Origin: Absidia repens | Lineage: Eukaryota > Mucoromycota > Mucoromycetes > Mucorales > Cunninghamellaceae | Direction: 5' to 3' | Assembly: GCA_002105175.1 (NCBI GenBank) | Contig: MCGE01000011.1 | Coordinates: 310,001-374,000 of the forward strand | Length of the DNA: 64,000 bases | Shown: in pieces, positions 11,605-22,252 of the stretch | How positions within the stretch are numbered: position 1 is the stretch's first letter | Layout: the number at the start of each line of letters is the position of its first letter | The notes under the pieces: generated by a model | Databases searched by the model: none | What the model was told of the DNA's origin: nothing | What the model saw: the letters and a program-made list of their open reading frames with translations, nothing else | Program-made: the position numbers and the translations under genes

Positions 11605-12010
11605 CCCCTATTTTTACATCTTCTTTCCTTTTAGTATAGTATTGACTACGTATCATTATTCAATAAAAGCTTTTTTTATTTTGCAATGAACAATGGGATG
11701 GCAAAGCTATTCTACTGTGATGGGCTAATTTACATACTATTCTATTGCGGTAGACTATTCGACAAACTATTCTATTGCGGTACACTGTCTGTGTTTCATG
11801 GGGGGTTTTTTATTATTTTTTTATTGGTTTGGAAAGACTATAGCAGGTATTACTACTTTTGGAAGGCTCTCCCGGCGGATTTCTATGTTTTTTTTAGCAG
11901 TATGGGGAGTTGTTCTGTGTGTGTATGGGGATATTGGAGGGAGTAAAAAATGGTATGAGTAGAAGAAGTATGTGGCTAGAAAGCGGATCCAAGCAAACGT
12001 GGGTGTCCAA
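11605..12010 (+). repeat. Direct repeat A, second copy
   Basis: Same orientation as 10,400-10,772. It carries an extra internal duplication: an ACTATTCTATTGCGGTA-type block occurs twice at about 11,735-11,785 where the first copy has it once. The right end is AAACGTGGGTGTCCAA. Confidence 0.85.
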
Positions 12011-12394
12011 AAGGACCTACAATAAAAAATGAAAGCGAGGTCATACACTGATCCATTGTCCATTTTAAACGATATCCGCTGCGGGAATGTCTCAACATTT
12101 TTAATTAAGCGGGAGCGGGAGGGCAGCAATAGTCATGTAAGTCATTCGTTTAATTTGGGACGATCATAATCAACCGAATAAAATGTTTTACCAGAATCTT
12201 CCAGTATTTCGCTTTCCAGAATCTGCCAGGAAATGTATTTCCTTTACCCCATATCCTCGGAAGCGGTCTTCGATCATACTTCTCCATTTTCCTTTTTTGG
12301 ATGTTGGGCAAAACTATCTTCTACCTATCGCAGGCGCCGCCAAACACTTGAACAAATCACACCCCATTCCTTTATTAACCTTGGGAAAGGATTG

Positions 12395-12840
12395 TACAGG
12401 ATGATTCCATAAATGACAAGTAACGGATTTAATGAATCTTAAATTCAAAAATGGCGATGAGCCTTTTTTATTCTTTGAGAGAGGTATCCCAATTGATCTA
12501 CGATATATATATCCATATATATACTTTGATATGGAAATATGTATACAGATCATCATTTTCTTTTTTTTTTTTTTTTGGAATTTTTATGCTGGAATGAAGT
12601 ATTGTGTTGTATAATATCTCAACCCTATGTGCTGTGCATGCTTTCGATCTATTGGACTGTACAGCATGATATCATATCAAACATAACATTGACAACCTTT
12701 TTGTTTTTAAAGTTGAATTTGACCAATATTTCTACTTTTGTTGTTTACATAATGTCGCACAATATAAGGTGGGGTCATATGAGTGACCAAGATAATTTGG
12801 ATGATGTATGGGAATATTTCTAAGAAGTAAAATATCGGAG
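12395..12840 (+). repeat. Dispersed repeat B, first copy
   Basis: It shares CATAAATGACAAGTAACGGA, AATGAATCTTAAATTCAAAA, TGTGTTGTATAAT, CTTTCGATC and GTTTACATAATGT..ACAATAT in the same order with 15,700-16,020. No reading frame is conserved between the two copies, so it is probably a decayed non-coding element. Confidence 0.7.
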
Positions 12841-13204
12841 AATTTCACTTTTTGATTTTCCTTGGCTTCCCACATGTGGCATCCCCGTATTTCTTGACAA
12901 TTGCCGGGGCAGGTGGGCCGGGGGGGAGGGGAAGCGGCAGGTCCCAGGCTGCTCAATTCGCCCTGGACTAAAAAGTAGCGAATCTTTAAGGGAAATTGGT
13001 TACAATCAATCACCTTAGTAACAAGAGGTAAATTAATCTGGTCTGGTCTAGTATACAGTAGTCTAATGTAGTACTGGTCGTTATTCTCTACTCTATTCAA
13101 TAAAAAACGAAAGCACTTGAACTATTACATGACTTCTAAAATTGAAGGCATGATATGTGTATTTGACATACAGAGGGGGGAGGTGTCATTGGCACATAAT
13201 GGAC

Positions 13205-13500
13205 AATAGCAAAATAAAGAAGTTTAGTCTAGTGTCAACAATGATTTGGGTCAATGGTTGTCAAAAATAAGCATATGTATTTTATTGAATTATTTGTTAA
13301 AGTATGATAACTAAAACTAAACCAAGCTAATGACGGTTCTATACCACTAAACGCTACATGAAGTCTAAGTGAAGTGGTTCCAAATTCTGAATCCAAAATG
13401 GAAGGGTTTCCCATACATGCTTGTATTATATTTTTCAAAATCCACCTCCTGATTCACATTCTAACACACTAGTCTAATATGTTCAATACTTCATTATGAG
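13205..13500 (-). repeat. Dispersed repeat family, copy 4 (diverged)
   Basis: The blocks CTAAACCAAGCTAATG, AATCCAAAATGGAAGGGTTT and ACACACTAGTCTAATAT align in order with copies 1 and 2, but the spacing differs and the core is altered. It is an old copy. Confidence 0.6.
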
Positions 13501-14162
13501 GCTGCCATAATGATTGCATTTAGAAAAAAGGGAAAGAAGAAAAAAAGCAAAAAAAACACAGGGCGTTTTTTAAAAGTCCGTACAACTTGCTGCAAATTAC
13601 ATCTAAACATTGAAATCGAGCAGGGTGGGCAGTGCATGAAAGGGCAAGAAAAAAGGAGTAACAGATGAAATCGTGCATGAGTAAAAACAAACGTAACGTG
13701 TGAAATAACGAATAAATCTACCTTATGGATGATTTTTGTACATATGGTGCGAACAGTTTATTACCTAAATATCTCGACATCAATCTCGAAATCCTGACTT
13801 TTTTTTGGTGGAGATTTCTTGTTTTTTAATACGGATTTGAATAGTATAGATCATGGCAAATACGAATCTGTATTTTTTTTTTATCAACTTTTCAAGTTGG
13901 TCTGGGGGGAGGGAAAATGAGACAGACCGTTTATTACAAAAGGAAAAGATACGGGTCGGCGGGCTTCTAAATACGACAATTCTTTATCCTACTGATAACT
14001 TGTGACTTGTGCACCCCTAGAAGAAAAGCAACAGCACCGAACGGAAAAACAAAATACATCTATTTAATTCATTACAATGCCACGACCAAAATAGAGAGTT
14101 CGTTCTGCCAAAGCAAACATTTCCAAGAGAGGGTTGCATTAATGGGTGACTTCGATTTGTAG

Positions 14163-14255
14163 CATGATATGATATGAGAAAGACTAATGAAAAAAGGGAA
14201 GACATTTTTTATTCAGATAGAGATGTAAATTAAGACACCTAAAATAAACCAGTCT
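14163..14255 (-). repeat. Dispersed repeat family, fragment (copy 5)
   Basis: Only the GAGAAAGACTAATG and GACATTTTTTATTCAG..GATGTAAATTA blocks are present, corresponding to one end of the full element. Confidence 0.5.
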
Positions 14256-14639
14256 ACTGATAATACTATGACACATATGTGAAGATGAGGCAATCAAGTG
14301 TGTATGTATATATGAGTGGGTGGGTAGGTGTGGAGTTTGTGGGGGGGGGTAACTGTGTATTTTTGTATGATTGAATAGATAAACATAATATCAGATAAGT
14401 CGGTCGAACCTAAGAGGATGATCTATCCTACGGTGCATGAAAAGTCATTCTACAGTTAAAAACTAGCTCAATTAGGTTGAATTGCTTCATCTTTTTTTTG
14501 CAAAGGTATCAAAAGAAGAAAACAATCCTGCTACCGATGTTTAATGGGTTGAGGTTTACTTTATTAGAGAAGAGTCATTGTTTTGATGATGTCGTATAGT
14601 ATTATTTGTTTTAAAAAGAAAAAAGAAAAATAATGGTGC

Positions 14640-15260
14640 CCGTCAATAATCGCGAAGCCAAATCTTCCTAGCAAGCCCATTTGTTTCAAATTCCGCACAC
14701 GTGGATTTTATTTAATTTTTTTCGATCTTTTCTTTTTCATTTTTTCTTTTTCCTTAATTCTTCACAATTGTGGCTCCTATGGAGTTTTGGTGGACTTGGA
14801 TTAGTGTCAGGAGTAGTTTAGAAACGTTTTTAGCTCAGGGATTACAAGATGCATGGGGAAACCCTTTCATTTTGGATTCAGGATTTTATGACCACCATTT
14901 GTTGGCTTTCATCATTATATTAGTTTAGTGCTAGTATAGACTTAGTTTCTCATAGTTTGTACCTATATCAAAATAAAATATGTCTCTTTTTATTTGCGTC
15001 AATATAAAAATATCCCATTTGTCTTTCTCATGGCTTGTGCAATAAATCCGTTTTGTCCATCTCATGCAATGTACTGTACATTGTATTAGCTTCCATTTTA
15101 CTTTCCTTTAGATTAGCGTTGACCATTCAACATTAGTCTCCTTCATGCTTCTTCCAATAGATCCTTCCTTTGTTATAATGAACCCCATATCTTTAAGTTT
15201 AATAGCTATCGATATATTTCAATAAAATGTGCCTTTTTGTTAAATATACTCTGACCCATC
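14640..15260 (+). repeat. Dispersed repeat family, copy 6 (near full length)
   Basis: The left end carries TTTCAAATTCCGCACACGTG, similar to a tRNA B box and T-arm. A T-rich tract and TTTTAGCTCAGGGATTACAA follow, then the CATGGGGAAACCC core, several AATAAA-type blocks and a TTCAATAAAATGTGCC end. It matches 45,265-45,840 over about 600 bp in the same orientation and order. Confidence 0.8.
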
Positions 15261-15699
15261 AAATAGTAAATATTGGCTTTACTCTTACCAGACATTTGCT
15301 TTTTTGTTCATCCACTACGAGTCCGCTTGCCCCTTAAAAACCCAGTAACTGGTTGTCACTTGGTTCATAGATAGTCGCCGTTATAAAGTATTTTGTATTT
15401 GCTGTTTGTTTATGACGATTTTCCCTAACCCCTGATACCTAGTGGATCAATTTTTTTTGCAAGCGTGAGGACGATGTTTTGAAATTAAATGTAAAAAATT
15501 GTAACAGTTTAGGTTCACTTTGTGCTCTTGCTGAACTGCACCCTATGTAGCGACCCAATAGAGTATATCGAAGTGGCACCCATTGAAATCGTGACAACTC
15601 CCTCGGCCCCCCCTTTTTTTTGAATGACAGGCGGTACCTCAACAATCCATAACTGTGGAGATCGTACCATTTTTTTTTTTTTCAAAAACCTTGGGAATA

Positions 15700-16020
15700 A
15701 TATATATAAAAATAATGCCATAAATGACAAGTAACGGATTTAGTGAATCTTAAATACAAAAATGACGATTAGACTTTTTGCGCAAAAATGAGAAACGTCA
15801 TGGACTCTAAAATTATTCGTCTATGATACGATAGTGGATGATCGTCGGTATTTATTTCCCGATTCTTTCAAACAAAAGGATGGATTTGTGTTGCATCATA
15901 TTATACGAAAGACACTTTCGATCAATTATGTATAACCAGGTTCATAAAAGTTGGATTGACTTGAAGATTTCTACTTTTTGCAGTTTACATAATGTAGTAC
16001 AATGTTAAATTGTCATGTAA
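15700..16020 (+). repeat. Dispersed repeat B, second copy
   Basis: Same order of blocks as 12,395-12,840, beginning CATAAATGACAAGTAACGGA and ending near GTTTACATAATGTAGTACAA. It is shorter because of internal deletions. Confidence 0.7.
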
Positions 16021-16317
16021 GCCTTTTTTATCTTCTTTTTTTTTTGGTGATGCTATGGGAATAAATAATAGCATCGTGAAAAAAATTCCCCGATATTTCC
16101 TTGACTTCAAGTCTCATGTGATGCGAAGGGACGGACATTCAATCTCTACCCGCCTCTTCCTTCACCCCTTTGATTTTCCCCACAAAAGCAAAAAAAAAAA
16201 AAAAAAAAAAAAAAGCAAACTTTAAGTGGAATTTTGGATCATTTAAAAAGGATTTGTCACACTTTTCTTTTCTTCTTCTCCTTTCTCTCACGGGTTTTCG
16301 CAATAAATTGTACAAAT

Positions 16318-17736
16318 ATGTCTTGTCTGCCGCCCAAAAAGTCAGGCGAACCCAGACTTCCAAGCTACTTTGTTGCCAATGCTCTTGTTACTGTCCTTTT
16401 CTTCCTCTGGGGATTCAGTTATGGCTTGATTGACACACTAAACAAACACTTTCAAACCGTATTAAAGATCAGTAAGTGTATTAAAACAACATTATTATTG
16501 ATCTGGGAACTAAATATAATACTTAAAACAGGTACCACTCAAACTACATACATGCAAGTGGCCTATTTCGGTGCTTATTTTGTCTTTAGTATGCCGTAAG
16601 TCTGAGTCTGAGTGTGTTTGTGTGTAAAAGATGATACACTATCCTAACCATCACATTTGAAATAGTGCAGGTTTTATCTCAAAGAGATTTGGTTATAAGA
16701 AAACGATCGTCTTCGGTTTGATGCTTTATGTTATTGGGGCTGTCTGCTTTTACCCAGCAGCTGAGTCGTTCCAATATGGTGCTTTTGTAGCATGTCTCTT
16801 TGTTATTGCTTGTGGGTTGGCCACTCTCGAAAATTGTAAGCATGACTCGAATCACATTGATATATGCATGATCATGTTTTTTTTTTTCCTTTCTGAAATG
16901 GAGTATGGGCGTTTTTAACTCTTTTTTTTCTTAAATAGGTGCAAACGCTTATTTGACGATCAACGGACCTGTTGAACAAGCTTCGTTCAGAATCAACTTG
17001 GCACAATCATTTAACGGTTTATCATCGGCGATTGCTCCAGTGGTGGCCTCTTATGCATTTTTCAATAATAATGAAAATGAAACTGGCAACCTTGACTCTG
17101 TCAAATATTGTTATGTTGGTGTTGGTTGCTGTAAGGTTTTGATCCCTCAAAAAATAAAATTGCGGTGTTTTAACTTTTTTTTTGCTTTTTATCAGGTGTC
17201 TTTGTGATTGCCATTCTCTTTTGTTTTGCCAATATTCCTGAAGTGGACGAAGACGCTTATTTGGCCGAACATGCATCGAAACAAGATCAGTCAGCGCGAA
17301 GGGCATCTTTTTGGTCGCCACATCTTTGGCTTGGATTCGTGACAGAATTCCTATACACTGGTGCACAAGTCGGGCTTGCTTCCATGTTCTTGTATTATTC
17401 TAGTGGTGTAGGTCATATGCCGGACAGCTATGGGGCAATTCTTTTATCTATATCTCAGGGCCTATTTACTGTTGGTCGTTTTGTTGGATCCGGTCTTCTT
17501 CGGTTCATGAAAGCCGAACATCTTATGGCTATCTTTTCTGCCTGTGCCATTATCGTCACCATCTTTGTCATCGCTATGAACACACCTGCTGCCACCTACT
17601 GTTTATTGATCATCATGTTTTTTGAAAGTATCATGTTCCCAACTATCTTTTCTCTTGCAACAAAGTCATTGGGACACAATCACAAACGAGGATCTTCTCT
17701 CGGTAAGTTTGGTATTATCAGGGAAACATTCTGGTC

Positions 17737-17777
<41 letters not shown>

Positions 17778-18087
17778 CTGCGTGTCACAAGAGCGACTGC
17801 ATTCTTTATATATATATACTTACTCTTCGTTGATGTTTATAGTGATTATGGGTGTTGGTGGTGGTGTGCTGATCCCTCCTGTGCAAGCCGTCATCAAGGA
17901 TCATAGCAACATTAATTATGCATTTATTGTTATACTTTTCTGTTATGTTGTTGTCTTCCTTTATGCCACTTTGGGCCACAAATGGATCCGATATGTAGAT
18001 GACGAAATCGAAGTACCCCCATCTATTCAGGAACACGACGCGAAGGAACCATCTGGAAGCGTGATTATACATGAAGACAAGGTGTAG
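16318..18087 (+). CDS. FucP-family major facilitator sugar transporter
   Basis: Six exons (16318-16471, 16532-16595, 16666-16835, 16939-17130, 17196-17702, 17843-18087) total 1332 nt and give a 443-residue protein. It belongs to the fucose/glucose/galactose:proton symporter group of the major facilitator superfamily, a plasma-membrane sugar uptake protein. The family hallmarks are present: FFLWGFSYGLIDTLN in helix 1, PAGFISKRFGYKKT after helix 2, and LENCANAYLTINGP with RINLAQSFNGL in the helix 4-5 region. Asp39 and Glu128 correspond to the proton-coupling Asp and Glu of bacterial FucP. The hydrophobic profile fits 12 helices with a charged central loop (VDEDAYLAEHASKQDQ). The second acceptor must be the AATAG at 16665, because the next AG downstream breaks the frame. 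Substrate cannot be told from sequence. Confidence 0.92.
17739..17774 (+). repeat. TA dinucleotide tract in a transporter intron
   Basis: A run of alternating A and T lies within the last intron of the sugar transporter gene. Confidence 0.9.
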
Positions 18088-18904
18088 CACAATGTACAGT
18101 ACTCTAGTTATATCTTACTTCCTCACTTTCCCTTTCCTACTCCAAATTTCAATACTTTTTTTTACTCATTACCCTCTTATTTTTAATTACTTTCATTATC
18201 TCCCCTTATTTTTTTGTACTTGTTTTATATATATACATATATTTATGTATCAATAAAAACTGGCTCATACTAGCTTTATACCACATACATTTGAATATAA
18301 TGTTTTCTCGCATATGTAGTTATTTAGGGGTATAGTTGAAAAGAAAATGATGGATAATGCAATAGAGATGGTGTGTTTTTGTATGTAGAATGAGCCCTTT
18401 TGGAACGGCAGTGATGTCGGTATGGGTATAATTTATAGAGTTTTGATAAAATAAAACCCCTCTCTTAAAAGGAACTTATGGTGTTTGTCATCATAAGAGC
18501 TCTTTAAGGGCTTCACTGGTCTATACGCGTCAGGTTTACAATATATGCAAAGAGGTCAGGTACAGAAGCCTGAACGTGCGTTCTACTTCATCTACTTTTT
18601 AAATATCACATTGTCGTCGACAATGGCAGGCGGGCTACAGGTGAAGTTAACTTCTTTTTTTTTTTACCGGAACTGGGTGGCAATTCGTGTGTGTTTAATT
18701 TCATATGTATTCTTGCTAGTTGTCGAGTGTGTACCTGATGTTAAGTTTTAGATCTCATTTTCGGTAGCCAAATTTTTCGTCCCATACATACATACTATAA
18801 TGACTTTACGAAAACTGATGCACTCGGCGGCGTTTAAAAGCCAGCCACTCAAGCATTTTTGAATAATCGTTTCTTTTTTTTTTTTTTTTTGACTCTTATT
18901 CAAC
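18088..18904. other. Intergenic, no gene seen
   Basis: It contains the transporter 3' end (AATAAA near 18,251) and the upstream region of the next gene. No repeat copy or convincing exon is seen. Confidence 0.5.
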
Positions 18905-19983
18905 ATGCAGCCATCCCTATCCGAGGTAAAGAAAAGCATGACTTAATTATATCATTTTACTCAACTCAGCATTGTTACCATTCTTTTTTTTTTTTTTTCT
19001 GCCTATGCCTTCCGCATTAATAATTAATTGGCTTTTTTAGCTCACTAGTGTCCTAGCAGGTGAAATCCCAAAACCCAAGGTAAAAACATACACGCTGACA
19101 CACAGACAGAAAAAAAAAAAACCTGATGTCATAATACGAATACCAAGTAATTTTTATTTCGCTTTTACCAAATCACAATCTTTATAGTGCAAACCATTAT
19201 GTGAAAACATATTCGATGTACCACGCTCAAATCTTTTGGATGTGTTGGAAGATTTACAGAATGCGTTTTGGTCCGACGAACCGCCTGCGATCAGCGTATC
19301 AACACCCATGGGCGGCAGCAGCAGCAGTAGCATCACCATTGCTGCGAACGACACGACGACCATTGAAAAGCAGGCACGAACAAGACAGCAAGAACCCATC
19401 CATGGTAGTGGACAGAGTCATAAACGCTTAAGATTAACCGCTGAACCATCTCACCTACAACAGCAACAGCAGCAAACATCCTCATCAACCACTGGCAATG
19501 ACTACGATCAGCAACCCACCTCCCCTTCCCCGCCATCATCTCCTGGTAGACCAATGGTTTCAGAACCTGTTTACGCAAAGGATGTCAACAAGCAATTACC
19601 GGCATTGACCACGCACAACAACAATATCAGTATACGGGAAGACGATATGACGCCACCCATGAATCTTTGGACCATCAAATGGCAGATCTTCAAGCAACTG
19701 AAATCCATCAATCACGGTAAGCATAGACTTGGACCCTCTCCGACCGCTCTCCTAGTTTACCAATAAAATACTACAAACGAGTCTTACGGATGGTCCTTTT
19801 TTATTTTTTTATTATATATGTATAGATTACAAGGAAAAGCAAGTCATTGATTTATGGCAAAGCTTCCAACGTCAGGGCACCGCAACAGAAGTTCAGCATA
19901 TAGCAAGATATCTTTTACCCGTGGCCTGCTCTATGCGTCGATGGACTGTGGCTGATGCGCTTCGCCAAGTATTGATTGCCTAA
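18905..19983 (+). CDS. Unidentified Gln/Ser/Thr-rich protein with conserved-looking ends
   Basis: Four exons (18905-18925, 19041-19079, 19188-19716, 19826-19983) join to 747 nt, 248 residues, in a single frame. The first two exons are very short (7 and 13 codons), which explains why no long reading frame starts the gene. The N-terminal part (SNLLDVLEDLQNAFWSD) and the C-terminal 70 residues (LWTIKWQIFKQLKSIN, then DLWQSFQRQGTATEVQHIAR and WTVADALRQVL) look helical and ordered. The middle 100 residues are low complexity with Gln and Ser/Pro runs, typical of nuclear regulatory proteins. I do not recognise the family. The frame running through four exons and consistent splice sites support a real gene. 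Confidence 0.65.
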
Positions 19984-20457
19984 TAAACGCGATATGATCT
20001 TTGTGTCCCCGTCCCTTTCCCTATGGCCCCTCATCGCATTTTTGCCTTTAGCAATAGCTCGCCATCCCTCTCCCCCCCCCTCTCATCGCCAATTTATTTT
20101 ATCAGATCCCCGAACTATTGTAGCATATAATTCCCTCCCCCCGCCCTTCATCAAGTCATATTTATTATTATTGATACCAAATAAAACTATATACTATATA
20201 TGTTTATATATATTTATTGAATTGTTTTGTTTATTAGTGAATAAAATATAAAATAAAACTACAGTATGTCCTACAAGTAAAAGGTAAATAGTATCTAGTG
20301 CGGTTATGTGTGTGAGGAAGTGGAGGGAATGGTGAAAAAAGAGGGCTAAAAAATAATTAGAGGAAGATAAAAAGTGATGTAAAATAGGAATAAGTGTGTA
20401 AAATGTTGAGGGAAAAGGGATGAAGGATGGAGGGATGAAGAGACGAGATTGTTACGC
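19984..20457. other. Convergent intergenic region
   Basis: The 3' ends of two convergent genes meet here. AATAAA-type signals on the plus strand occur near 20,180 and 20,240-20,260. Nothing else is seen. Confidence 0.5.
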
Positions 20458-21898
20458 TTACTTCGCAATATTTGATGATCGACTAAGCATTTTTTTGATG
20501 GAGCGTTTCTTCCAATTGCTGTTGTTGCTGCTGCTGTTGGGTTGATCTTCGGTAATGGAGGAGTCTGGAGCGTTGATATTTGGTTGGTAATCGGAATGAA
20601 TAGAGAATTGATCATCATCATGCGGAAATGATAGTTCATCCAAAGCGATTTCCATTTGTTTCGGAGTCGGTAATGGTGATGATCTCATGGTAGTAGGTTG
20701 CTGGTTTGTTAAGGTCGTGGGCGATAATGATGGTATCTGCGTTTCGGTAGTAACATTGGGTAGTGAAGAGGAGGAAGTTGTGTGCGGTTGTGACCCACTG
20801 ATTTGGTGATTCGTCTCGTTATATTTGGTGACCATGGGTTGTACAGAAGATGCGGTGTTGTATTTGTCTGAGGGTTGAAGAGGTGCATCAGACAAATGTG
20901 GCTGATTCGTTTCATTAATACTTGATTGATACTGATTCGATGCTGGAGACGGTGGTATGTTGGCAGCTATTGATGAATGTGGAGGAGAGTAGACGTGTAC
21001 TGTAGCTGACGTTGTTGGCGGTGGCTGCATCTGTATATTTTCATCAGGCCTGGCATCTAATGGTAATTGTAAACTCGAGATAGATGACATTCGTTCAGAT
21101 CGAAGATATTGTGATGGTGCTGCTGAGAATGTATCATGATCGCTATAATCTTCATCCACAGCAAAAGGTTGTTGTTGTAGTTGATGATGAGGGTGGCCGC
21201 CGATAACCATTCCGGGTTGTAGACCAGCATTTGTTCCAATGGACGCGGGGTCATGATGGTATGGTTCTTGTTGCTGTTGCTGCTGCTGTTGTTGACCAAA
21301 CACGTGAGCAGTCCATTCCCGTTGTTTCCGTCGAGCTTCCTCAAAAATAACAAACCAGTTGACAGGTACGTCAACATGTAAAAAACGAGTCCATAAATGC
21401 ACAGGAGGATTCCCAGCTTCGTCGAAAGCATCAAAAGCATCAAAATCACCAGGAAGATATCGAGCATGAGACCATCGCAGTGGTTCATTTTCTGAACCTA
21501 AGAAATATATAAAAAAGGAATTTGTTTTGAATATATATTGACATCGTTTGTGGTAAATCAGCACGTGGTCAAGCAAAAATAAAGTCAACTTACGAAGAAC
21601 TGTGAAGCAACACATATCATCGTTCCAACCTAAAAGAAAGATAAATTAAAGTATATCAGTTACTGGCATATCGACATATAATTCTATGTTTTTTTTTTGT
21701 TTTACCTTGAAATAAGCCAACAGAGACTCTGTGTATTTTGATAATATACAAGGCACCTTGTTTCAAGTCTTCGTGTTCGAGGGGTTGCAGACTACCTTCC
21801 CATAAAGCAGCTGAGTCTTTGCGATCGTGTACCGAATTGGATTGACCTGGATGCCACCGAGCTAGTTTCTGAAGGGTCATTCGACTTTTTTCAACCAT
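20458..21898 (-). CDS. Unidentified protein with N-terminal folded region and disordered Gln/Ser/Pro tail
   Basis: Three exons (21898-21706, 21629-21594, 21497-20458) total 1269 nt, 422 residues. Residues 1-140 look folded, with many aromatic residues (QGALYIIKIHRVSVGLF, WNDDMCCFTVLR, NPPVHLWTRFLHVDVPVNWF). They end in a basic helix EEARRKQREWTAHVFG. The rest is low-complexity: a Gln run near residue 150, then Ser/Thr/Pro/Asn-rich sequence, ending in a basic NSNWKKRSIKKMLSRSSN. The middle exon codes only 12 residues. I do not recognise the family; a regulatory or scaffolding role is possible but not shown. Confidence 0.7.
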
Positions 21899-22252
21899 AT
21901 TTTTATAGAGAGATCAAAGTAAGGATGTAAATGTGGAGATGGTGGAATAGGAGTAAAAGATCAAGTGAAAGAGTGAGTGAATGAATAAAAGGAGTGTAAA
22001 GAATAGGTGAGAATTAAAAGGAATGGAGAGGAGGGAAGGAGGGGAATGTATGATAAGTATTAAAAAAATTAGGAGGGGTAAGAAAAGGAAAGGGGAAAGA
22101 AAAAGAAAAAAAGAGACTTTATTCATATAAAAAAAAACCCAAAATCCTGGATAGAGTGGCACCCAGTCGCTGATAGTTCTAAATATAGAATGGATAATCC
22201 AACCCCCACCCGATGTTCAAAGTCCGTATATAGTACAGTAGATCCGTCTATT
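21899..22252. other. Short intergenic region, purine-rich
   Basis: On the plus strand the first 220 bases are rich in A and G (pyrimidine-rich on the minus strand, as expected of the 5' leader of the gene at 20.5-21.9 kb). The rest is the terminator side of the next minus-strand gene. Confidence 0.5.

Larger units (their letters stand above)
9251..16317. other. Seven-kilobase gene-free block of repeats
   Basis: No reading frame here shows splice-consistent coding or recognisable protein similarity. The block holds several copies of the dispersed repeat family, a direct-repeat pair near 10.4 and 11.6 kb, a second repeat pair near 12.4 and 15.7 kb, and a 34-bp tandem repeat near 10.8 kb, all listed separately. 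About 9251-9880 and 12.85-13.2 kb show nothing I can identify. Confidence 0.65.

Noticed and set aside
10445..12129. Several 70-110 codon frames within direct repeat A
   Set aside because: They are not conserved in frame between the two copies, so they are not coding.
16666..16671. AG at 16,670 as the second acceptor of the sugar transporter
   Set aside because: It shifts the frame to an early stop; the AG at 16,665 gives the family sequence PAGFISKRFGY.
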